From Plazaster borealis (Eukaryota; Echinodermata; Asteroidea; Forcipulatida; Labidiasteridae): a stretch of 64,000 bases of DNA. Every line of letters begins with the position of its first letter. Position 1 is the stretch's first letter. Under the pieces are notes generated by a model. It had not been told where the DNA came from, did no database searches, and worked only from the letters and a program-made list of their open reading frames with translations. The position numbers and the translations under genes are program-made. Below, one piece after another: positions 40,830-52,800 of this stretch. The stretch is from positions 10,770,501 through 10,834,500 of the forward strand of contig CM037462.1 of NCBI GenBank assembly GCA_021014325.1, written 5' to 3'.

Positions 40830-43800
40830 GTGAGTCTATTTTTAACTTGCTGCAAAGAGAGAAACGATCTGAGAGTGAATGTGTAAAGAAAAAAAGAAAA
40901 AAACCTGCCTGTCCAAACGGAATGAGCAGGTGAAAAATCAGGGGCAGGCGAGCAAGTGCTGTGTGTGGATTTTTAAGATTGCTTTAGGACTCTAGAAAAG
41001 TAAGGAACTGAGATTCTGGAGATGCCCAAGCTTACAGAAACAAAACAGCTTCAAAACTTGTCAGAAATAGGGTCTTGTTTATAATGGGATTTTCTTGGGA
41101 AAATATCAAGAAAGATCTTTATATCACAACCAGTCACCAGATTATATGCATGCCTGCGTTCTGCGTTTCCTCCAGACCAAACTTCCAGTCAAGCTCAAAC
41201 CCTTTTCGTCTGACTTTCCCACTCACCCCTACAACAAGGCTGGTGACAGAAGCTTCACAGTCACTGCAGCAAAGGAGTGGAACAGTCCACCCTTATACTT
41301 TCAAAATGCTAACTCAACCGACCAATTCAAGAAGATAATTAAAACATATCTCTTTCAACATTAATCAATTTGTTTGCAGTAGACGTGACTATCAATTAAT
41401 TAATTTATTTTCTTTACTTGTTGTTTACTATAAGCGCTGTGATTAAGTTTACTAAGTAGAGCGTCTTTAAATGCCGATTATTATAATATTATATCAATCG
41501 GCATTTCTTAAGGCATTTTTTAGTTACTGGTGCATGTACACTTGAGTATCCAAAATCACTTGCCTGAAAACACAAAAAGCACAGTAGATGTAAGACGTAC
41601 AGCTCATCTAGATGCAACCTCCAAGGAGCAATATCGTCTTGGCCCTTCCCTGTCTCATTAATTATATCATAGCATCATCTTAGGTAGTCTTCTGCTGATG
41701 TAATAAGATGGTCGGGTTCTGCCATCTAAGATGCATGTCTCCTTATATATTGACCTCCCTCCGGCACAGAGCGTTGATACAGACGCATGCGACTATAGGA
41801 CAGGCACTTTACATGTTCCATAATCACAGATCCGCTAGAAAATAAATGTCTCCCATGTCCCCCTCCCCCCCCCCCAACTGCTAAAGGATTCGGATGATCA
41901 GTTTGATTTCTACCAACCTGTGACAATATTTGTTTTGGTGTGTGTAATGATTACCCAAATTGTTCTTCTTGTGATACATTTTTGATGACTCACCTACTGA
42001 AAGAATGGAATGTTTCAACCAAGTTCTAGTCTTTTAATTAATTAGTTGTCGCTTTGTTCTACTGGGGAATCTGAAACATGTCAGTTTGATTAAGTCCATT
42101 TTGTTTGAAGCTATTGAACAATTTTTTGTTTGTATGATGGATTTTTTTGTGTCGAGATGTAAGTAAACACAAATTATGCTCTGAATGAATTTAATGGTTT
42201 CTGATAGGATATAAAAATCTTTATAGTATTTGAAATATATAATTGTTTTTAGTTGTGTATTAGCAGTAGTTTACTGATATTATTGCCAAATGAGATTACA
42301 AATCTAAAACGCATACCTTTAACTCTGCTTTGCATTATGATTATTTCACAAAATGAAGGTATATTTTGAACAACACATCCCAAAAGATCTTATTACTAGA
42401 CAGGAATAAATTTACCGCAAACCCAACCCGTAAGAATAATTTTGTTTACCTTGGAGCAGTGTGCCTTTGTTTTAATGGCTCCAAGGTGAAATTTAGTTTC
42501 ATGATCCATTAATTTTTCAATAGACAGAGTCCTTATGAAGATAAAAACAAAATTACAAGTCTCTAACCTCAAACTGTGTTTGATACCCTTCAAGTGCAAC
42601 TTTTGTAAAAATAAAAAAAACCTTTCAAAGGTATGGTCTGTAGGTTTTTGTTAAGATACTTTTTAGTTCAGTCCTGAATTTTGATGATATTCAATCAAAA
42701 TGCCACTGAATTTGACCTTTTGACTTGCACAGAAAATTTCACTTTAATGTACTCACTTGTTTCTGACATTCAATGACGTCACGTTTCAAATTTTGCTAAA
42801 AAAGACCATCAAATAAAATGGCTTTTTACACCATTTTAATGTGAGGTTAAAGTCTGATCAAGTCATAAACGACAAGGGAAACTGATTTTAAATAAATTGG
42901 CGGTTGAACAAAGACAAAACGACTAGAGCGAAATTTGAACCAATGACTCTAGATGTTAGAAAAGGGGTGCATCACAAAACTGAAATTGACCTTAAAGCCC
43001 CTCTCTAACTGTAACAAAATATATTTAATTCAAATGGCATTAAGCCCTCCTGTATCACAATCAAGGACCATCCAGAATGAAACTTCTCTTCTTTCTGTTA
43101 GTGCAGAAGATTTAAAAAGATTGAACTGCATTCCGAGTGAATCCTGAAACGAAAGGACGCGCTGATCCATTTTGCCCCTTTTTCCCCCTTTTAAATTCAA
43201 TTGCTCCATTCACTGAGACTGAGCAGATTAAGGGGATTATTGATTGAAGATTTAAGGAAATGTCAAACGCATCCTGCAGAAGAAGGAACCCCTAAGTCTA
43301 GGAAGGTGGGAAGGTGATTGGCCTTGTGCAAGTAGGGTCATATTTCATCAAGCAGTTTAAAACCCTGCGATACCCTGCCCCTGTCAGATTTACACGACTG
43401 CCATTTGTTACTGCAGCCAGTAGACCGTTGGGAAACGTGTCTAACTCCTTAGTAATGTTGATTTCATACTTTTTTTAAAAGCTAATAACCTTTCCAGAGG
43501 TTGTAGAAACAGTTTAACAACACAAAAATAACAAATATTAATTACTAATTTATTTGGTGTTAAATAGTATGTGTTTACACTGTAAAACTGCAGTATTTTT
43601 TGTGCACAAGCCTATGTAGAAAGTGTTTTCTAACTGGAGATTCCGAGTCCATGAGTCACACTGCCTATAGGGTCATAGACTATGTCAATCGGGCCTGTTT
43701 GGGGATAGAAGTTAAAGGGTTTCACCTATTTTTGCTGTAAACTGAACGAGTAATTAACTAAAATGTGTTTTCGGTCTACTGGCTGCAGACCGGTAGGCCA

Positions 43801-46800
43801 TCGGAGAGTTTTAAAGGAATGCAGAGTTATCAATCCAGACCTTAAAGGCAAAGTATACCTTTGGTTTTTGGAACCGTTTGATTGTTTTAATTATATATAA
43901 ATGCAGATATATACAATAAAACTAACTTGTGAAATCGTTTTAATTGTATATAAATGCAGATAAATACAATGAAACTAACTTGTGAAATTTTGTTTCAAAA
44001 GGTGGTAGCGTTTTTGAGATATTGTCGAAAATCTGGAGCGGTTACATGTATGTCCACGCTTGAAGAATAATCCATAGTTGGAATACACTATCTGAGAAAC
44101 GTTTCAGATTGAAATGTTTTTGAATCCCTCTCTCTAAAACCACATTCCTTTGAAGGGAATTGTTTCTCAAACTATTATACATTATCAATCCCAGTCATGA
44201 CACTTGTGTCGTTGAGCAAGATTACCTCTCATCACCTAGAATGGGTACCTGTGAGTGTAGAGATTGTTGTGGTGAAAGATTGCAACCTGTGCGTCTGTTT
44301 GGCTGCCGGTGCTGCATACTCCTAAGGAGTTGAGATGGTTTCAGGAATGCTTGAGGCCAAATGAACAGGGGTAGTAATAGTATGGTGACTTCATACCCGG
44401 TTAGATAGCACCAAATAAAATGCATTGCTATTACTACTACATGTATCTCTGTAGTCCGGACTCCCAACACAAGATCTAAATGACAACATCTCCGACAAAA
44501 GTGCCAGTGCAGTGTGTACACACGTGTCACTTCCCTTTAATTAAGGTCAAACTTAAAATGCCACGGTGTGTGTAATGGCATAGGTTTTATTCAGTTTCGT
44601 TGGCTGAGTCAATTTACATAGTGGGGGCCATTTTAGAGTGAATTATGAGTGGTTGATAACTATACATACATTCCTTCCTCACCACAATTTGACGAATAAA
44701 TCAGTGGACTCAGACAGGTTGGGGGATTCTTAATCGAGCCGTATTAGTTAATGGATCCAGAATGCATTAGCGCAGTAGTGTTTACAATTTATAAATTTGT
44801 CTGTTCGATTCTTTGCGTAGGCTGTGTTTGTTTTACATCGATTAACCGAGTAGTCTTAGCTGCTCACTAAATTCTCTGAACGGAAAACAAACCTAATCCT
44901 CGGAGGGGATGCATAATAACCTAAAACAGCATTGATAACAACTCAACGGATTAAAACCAAACAATAAACAGGTTTTCCTGAAAGGAGAGTATTGTTGTCA
45001 AAGAAGACAGTTTGACCTAAAAAGGAAACTAAAATGGTAATTTTAGTCACTTCACGTCGGTATTTAAACAATCTTTACCCTGCCTCTGTGCGTTATTATT
45101 TTTCAAATCTTTTGGGAACTTCCAAACTATTATTATGATTTATTTATTTTTATTTTTGTCCTCTGAGGATTGTACAAATGTATACAATCTAAGACAGCAT
45201 TGATAACAACTCAACGGATTAAAACCAAACAATAAACAGGTTTTCCTGAAAGGAGAGTGAGTATTGTTGTCAAAGAAGACAGTTTGACCTAAAAAGGAAA
45301 CTAAAATGGTAATTTTAATCACTTCACATCGGTATTTAAAAAAATCTTTACTGTGCCTCTGTGCGGTATTATTTTTCAGATCTTTTGGGAACTTCCATAC
45401 TATTATTGTTATTTATTTATTTATTTGTATTTTTTGGGGGTTCTTTTTTAGAATGTTGCTGTAACAATGAAACCCTGACAAAATAAAGTAAAGACAACAA
45501 ATGTTCTCATAAAGACTGGGATTTGTCATTTTGTTATGGAGTCTCTTGCTATGAATCGGCTCAATCCTTGGCCGTAAGCCACAGCCAATAATTGGCCATG
45601 GTATGCTGGAATCTCGGACTTACCTCCCATATGCCAAATACAATGAAAAAACAATGGTGGCAGCCTATCGATCTCTCATAATCCTCGTTTGTACAACAAA
45701 AGGACGAAAAAGGGAGATTTTGAGCATGAATTCCAGTACCCTCTGTCCCTTTTCACACGGGGGAAACAAAGCTTAGGACGGTTAGGTGCGTGCCTGTGCA
45801 CGCTACACAATGGATTTTCCAGGGGTGTGTTTTACACATCAGCCGGTCAAGTGACCGCAACCAAAAGAAAAGAGGATGCTTCGAAGTTTTTCCTGGCATT
45901 TTATAAACATCAACCGTATTTCTACCCAGAAATATTTTGAGTGTATACGCGCCATCCAATGTGAAGTGGTTAATAAAATGTCTTTAGTGATATTTTGTAT
46001 ATCTGGTTATGCTACATGTATGCTGTACAAAGTGCAGTTTAAAAAAAAGGATTTAATTTAGGGAAAGGTATCGGGCCTTTTGCAAGTCTTGAAGTCAATG
46101 GGAAACCTTTGAAGGGGCACCATTGCCAAGACCGGGGCTCTCAATGCTTCCATGTTCTAAGCATAGGCCTGAAGTACGACGTTTGTTTTTTCGAAGAGTG
46201 ATGTTTAAAAAATTAAAAAAAATTATAATATTATAAATTTTGTGAAGAAGTACATGTAGCTCATTACAAAATTCAGTCAAATTCGTTAGTCACTGATTTA
46301 AAAATAGATGGGAATCTAATCAATAATTTCGGCCAAAAATTAATGAAAAGCTGAATAATTTAATAAGTTGAAATTGATTTTCACACTCCCCTGCATGCCC
46401 CTTGCTTATTTTTATTTATTTTATTTTTCCCGTAGTTAAAAACCGCTGGAGTGCTCTCTGTCCTTAGCCCACCCACTTATCGCAAACCCTGACCGTTAAG
46501 TCCCGGATTAAAGCCCATGATGATAAACTACTTTGTTGATTGCGCTCTCTGTATATAGCTGTTGGGTTTAAGCTCATTGGCTACCCCGCTCTCTCTCTCT
46601 TTCACTCTCCCCTTCGCCCTTTCTCACAGGCTCCTACTCTGAGCTGGCCAAACAAAATAAAGATCTGGTTTCTCGCCAACCACGGTTTTCTATAATAAAT
46701 ATTTTCTGAAAAAATATTGGAGTCGCAGGGTTATAGGCCTTCGTTATTGTCCTGCCATTGTTTTGTTTTTTCGTGCAGCCGAATTGAGGCTTGAAGGAAA

Positions 46801-49800
46801 AATTGTACTAATTTTACTTTTGGGCCAGTAAACTCAAGACCGGACAAGTCCAACTGTCTTGTGTTTTTCAATTGAATAAATGTTGACTTTGAGTCTGGTA
46901 AAAATATTTTCAATTCTGTCAAGTATCAAAGTACACTCACCTATAAGACTATAAGATAAATCTTCCCTTAGCGTTTGTTCAAATAAAACAGTTTATATGT
47001 TAAACTTTGTAGAAAGTTCTTTCTCATTTAGATTCTGGTCTTGTAAAATCAATTCTGGTCCAGTAAAAGTTCTCAGTTACAAGCCCTGCGATCTATTGGA
47101 ATTTCTACCCAAAATTCAAGCCCTGTGTACATGTATATAACAAAACTAGATAAAAATGGTGGCCGGCCACAGTTATTAAATTTCCTTAATTTTTATAAGA
47201 TACAATAGAATCAAGGATGAAGGAAACAGGATCGGCCTGAGAAACCTTCGGCCCTTTGCCGGGTTGGCCGCATCCCGCACGTTGCCATTGGAATCTTACG
47301 AGCCAGCCGGCCGTGGAAGAGGTTTAATTATATTGGCAGGTTTTTATTTACACGTCTTCCCGAGGGTGAGAGATGGGCTGTGAGAAGATGCGGGGGATGG
47401 ATGCAAAGACGCCTGCCTGTATGCAGATATACAAAGAATCTGCACCTGTATCTGTTGAGACCCTTTTGTCTTGTTCCCCGTGTACACTAACATTTGTAAT
47501 ACTGATTGTCAGTTTACATAAAGGAGCCAAACTACTTCCCTTCCAGCCTCAGTTTGAGATAATTGATTTTGATGGAGGGAAAAAAAAGCGAAGACCACAT
47601 TAAACTCCCCTGCCTCAAAATTCCCCAGGAGACTATGGAGACCAAGTCCACAGTACACAAGACATGGGGTTTCCTGATAATACCAGCTGTACAAACGGAA
47701 GAAACCCAAGTACGCTATATTGTAGCACCTGGAAGTTGTGGTACTTTGTGGCAGTCTGTGGTACCAGTGTAAAGAAAGGTGTTAACCTATAACCCTTCAA
47801 AATCCATCTAATAATAATAATATTAACTAGTTCTTATATAGCGCATTTTACAATAACGTATTATTGCGCTTTACATTAGTGCCCTGGTCATTGGGCCAAT
47901 GACATTCCTTTAATCTTTCTCAGCTTCCTGGGGAGTATACAGCCCCCGAGCTGCTGTAGCGCTCCAAAGTCTTTTCAAACACAATATCAACCTCTACCCT
48001 AGCAGGTACCCATTTATACCCCTGGGTGAAGAGAAGCAATTATAGTGAAGTATCTTGCTCAAGAATACAAGTGTCATGACCGGGATTCAAACCCACACCC
48101 CGATGACTTAAGCATCGGAACTTGAATTTGATGCTCTAAACCACTCGAACACATGCCACCCTACATTTAGTACCGGGCCTGTTTTGTTTGATTCTGCTTG
48201 ACTGAGACTGCACTAGTAAACTGATCAAGATTAACACAGGATCAGACATACTACAATAATCAGAGTCGAACAGTTTGGGTGTTGACTTACACATGTACCA
48301 TAAGGTGTTGAAGGAGAGTGTTGTATTTGTTAGAGTGAGGAAGGGTCCCAGTAAATCACTCATGGAACTTTATAATTAAAAAAGAACCCTGCTTTTATTG
48401 TATTTATTTTTAAAATTTGTATTACTCTTCACACTGGAAAAACACTAAAAAATATTAGAAGGTACAATCCACAAAATAGAGCTATGACTGAGAAAATAAA
48501 AATGAATACAACTTTTCAAAATTGTATGCAATACCAATCCAGTGAGTGGCAAGGAGGAACAGGTGACCAGCACCTCTATACAAGGTCGTCCTACCACAAC
48601 AAATTTCAACAAATACCCCGCCCCTCAGATAAAAAAAGCAAAAATACTAATAATAATTTTATTTCATTGGTTAATTCTGGTTGTGAAGCCAAGGATTCTC
48701 TGAAAATGGAACTTAATTACTATACTAGCCAAGAACCTCATGGAGAGCAGACAAGGAAGGAAGTTTCAGTTTTAGATATAACTTTTATAGCCAGAAACTA
48801 TGTCAAACCAAAGTATTTGAAGAAACAGAATTGACCTATAAAGGCACATTACGCGGTTCCAGTGCTTGGTTTAATCATGATTGATTATGGTTAATGGCAA
48901 TGCACAAAGTTCTAATTTCAAGCAATAAACCATAACTGATACGGCAGTTACAGGTTGAACTGTCTGACTGGCACCTAACAAAATAGGGAGACCGCCAACA
49001 TTAGTGCTCGATAGCTCAGTCGGTAGAGCGCCGGCACGTTAATCCGGAGGTAGCAGGTTCAATTCCCGCTCTAGTAAATTTTTCTTTGTTCAACCCAAAA
49101 TTAAAATCATGGTATTATGCGCTTACGGAACTATGTAATGTGCCTTTAAAGGTTGTAAGCGGAGAGTTCAAAGGTAAGCCATTTGGGCCCTGTGCTCCGT
49201 TCAAGTATGCAAATGTTATTCATTTACAAGCAATGTTTCTGATGAGGTGGTTTTCAAGGAAGGTATCACTTGCAAAGAAGTTTGCAAGACCATGAGAAAA
49301 AGGAAGAGCAAGTGGGTTTAGAAATACTGAATAAAGAATCTCCAACAGACTGTGTAAGTCTCACGCGTATTCGAACCTCCGGGACCAAGTTGGTCCCAAC
49401 CATATTGAGTTTTATGTGCGCGCAATTCTGTTTCTTCAAATACTTTAGGTTTAACGTAGTTTATGGCTGTACAAATTATATTATATTGTTGGGCAAGTAA
49501 AATTTAGCGCTGAAATATATGAAAGTAAAATAGCTTTAACAAATCAACGAAATAAACCTGAGAATAAGACTTGACCTCCATTTCTAGTTACTTGTGAACA
49601 ATAAAGAATTGTGCCCATCTAACGTTCATATTGTCATATGATTAAACCTACATGTATCTGGTAATGGTCGCACAAATTCAGGCGGGATTCGCAAAATGGG
49701 ATTTCTGAAAAATAAATATCCTTGTCCCAAGTGTAAATTTTGTTTCAATGATAAGTTAACAAATTAATTGTATTATTTAAAAATTTAAACTGTATTGACT

Positions 49801-52800
49801 ACAAACTGCTATGGGTATTTTTATTTTCAAGATTTTTTTTGTAAATAGAATTTTAAAGAGAAGATTTGGATTTCACAAAAATTATAGTCTTCGTTCGACT
49901 TGTTTTCTCGTTTGCGATACGTGCGAGACTTGCACATTCTATTCAAAGGAAACTCTTTATAGCTTATTCATGAAACTCACCGAGGAATAAAGAGAGGGGG
50001 GAAGAGAGATAGACTGTCTTACTAGATGTATGGAGAAGAATTTATGGAGAAGAAAACGCCTTGGCGTCAGCAACTCTCTCTGGAAATCGTTACAGATCCT
50101 TCAACGGAAGAGGGATAAGATTACTCTACGGTTCAACGATCACCGCCGATGGACCTGCAAGAGCTTCGATGTCCTTTAATTAATAATGATCATGGGTTTT
50201 TTTCGTTTTATTTATTGACGTTATCTCTTTACGTCTTCCGAACTCCCATGTGGGGGCTGTGCATGTAAAATGCCTAGGTGGTGAGGAGGTATGTTCAAGG
50301 AGCTAATTAACATTCTTGGCATGAGGATGCCTCATGAGCGACATGCGTTTTTATAAAATTGTGTTTGCAGAACTGTTAAGAAATGAGGTGTGCTCGCTTG
50401 TCTTGTGGTCGAGATTTGTTTTCTAGAGGATACAGGAGGTTAGGATTACTGTTTGACACCCGTTCAATGTGCCTGTTTTTAATTTATTTTTCTTATTTAT
50501 TGATAAAAACCATTACTCCCTACGCCCTCTTGCCTTCAGGTGACCTCAAACCTCCACTACCCTCCACTCTCATGTCACTTCACACCAACATGCTTGGACT
50601 TGGATAAGATTTGTATGCCTGACCCAGTGATAGCAATTGTTATTTTGGCCTACCCCCCTCAATCCTCCACAATCCTCCACTCTTATGTCACTTCACACCA
50701 ACATGCTTGGACTTGGATAAGATTGGTATGCCTGTCCCAGTAATAGCAATTGTTATTCATGCCTACAGCCCTCAATCCTTTGCAGTCCTCCAGGAGGATT
50801 TTTTGAGAATCCAGGAGGGTTAAGGTTTTAAATGTTTGTATTTGCAGAGATCTTAGAGTGACTTTGTAATGACACATCAGTGCAGGGTAAACCACAGTTA
50901 ATTGTCAGGTATTCTCAGACGACCCCAATAAGATAAACCAAACAATTTATTGACTTTTTGGCACAGCTCAAACTGTTTTTATTATCAAACAGACACATGA
51001 TCAATTACCAGTTTAGCAAAATCAGATGGTACCTGAAAGAGAACAAATCAAGGGGCCTTGCCCAAAACATTTTACCGGGCCCGGATTCCTTGGCAGCTTG
51101 CCATAAGACGGGGCAGCTTGCCCTGCCTCTATACAACACTTAACAATTCACAAAACAGTGGGCAGATTGCCCATCCTCTGTACAATACTACAACACAGCA
51201 GTGTGTTTTGAAACAATTCACAAACAGGGGCAGCCTTGATGTAATTTTTGTAGCATATCAGTGAACGATCTCCCTTGTATAGCGAAGCAAAATGCTATGC
51301 AAATTCTATCAGTTGCTACTAAAAAAAAGAAATAACTATTTGGTACTCATTATTAGCATTCTACAATGTATGTGCACTAAGTCTGTTCAGTCAAAATATT
51401 TTGCTATGCAAAAGTGCTGGATGAAATCGTTCCCTGCGTATATCTATAACCCTGTGAGTTTAATGATACCAAATCACACCACTCATCTACAGGGTAGCTG
51501 TAGCTGTCATCCAAAAGTAGAACGCGCCATTTGCTCTAATTAAAAACATACAGTATACATGTATTTGGCTTGCGGTAACACCATGTGTACATCTACTTTG
51601 CTGTGTAGATTTTTGTTCTTTGGGAACTTTTCTTGCTATGTTCTACTATCGCGGAGTAGATTTCAGAATTCGGGAGACTACCAAGTTCTGAAAAGAACTG
51701 TCCTGCTTCTTAACTACTACCTGGGCGGAAGGTAGGAAATCGGTCGGGACTACTACTTTCGCTTAGTGGATCGAGGGGGACTTCTCGTTATTAACTTCAC
51801 TGCTGCGGAATGAGTTCTTGATTGGTCTCCAAAATGACATTAACAAAACATACTTTTACATCTTCTTGAAGATATTTTCTCCTCTGAGGGTCTGCAGAGA
51901 TCAATTATAAAAAAAAAATGTATATGTTATGTACTTTTATTTATTTTTTATTTCACCTCTGGAGGCTAGCCGTTATTTACACCGAGATCCTCTAGAATTT
52001 GTAAACAAAGGCATTGGGGTCGAGTATGCACACAGCTGAACAGGCTGAACGAAGTTTCTCAGACGAGTGAATTTTTTTCCTGTTTGTGTGCGTTAATATG
52101 AGTATATGGACTGTGCTTAAAATGAAAATATTTGATTAAATAATGAATCAGTTATTAACTATTTAATGATTTTATGGGACCAGCTACAGCTAGGATGCCG
52201 GATGTGCAGGATTGAAAGAAGGTCAGCACTTTTCCCCGTTGATAACACAAACAATGAATGTGAAGAATCAGCCTGCATTTAATTCTTCAGCCACATTGGG
52301 TTCAAAGGTCATCTTCTTGTCAATCTGTAGCTTATTATTACTCGACTCTTCAGTTCTGTATAAAATAATATATCAATATACCCAGACTTGGCTGATGTTA
52401 TTAATTTTTCTACTCAATTTTGTTTCCCCCATTAATAATGTCCTGGAAAATGATATATGAAGCAGAACTTGTTTGTTTTATTATTTAGAGAAATGTAGTA
52501 CTATGTTGTTATTGAAATGTTGGAAATGTGAACTCAGAACATGGCCTTTACATAACCCTTTCCTTACCATAGGTGACTTTAGTCGACTGCACTCATACCC
52601 CCTCTTCCTTACCATAGGTGACTTTAGTCGACTGCACTCATACCCCCTCTTCCTTACCATAGGTGACTTTAGTCGTCTGCACTCATACCCCCTCTTCCTT
52701 ACCATAGGTGACTTTAGTCGTCTGCACTCATACCCCCTCTTCCTTACCATAGGTGACTTTAGTCGTCTACGCTCATACCCCCTCTTCCTTACCATAGGTG

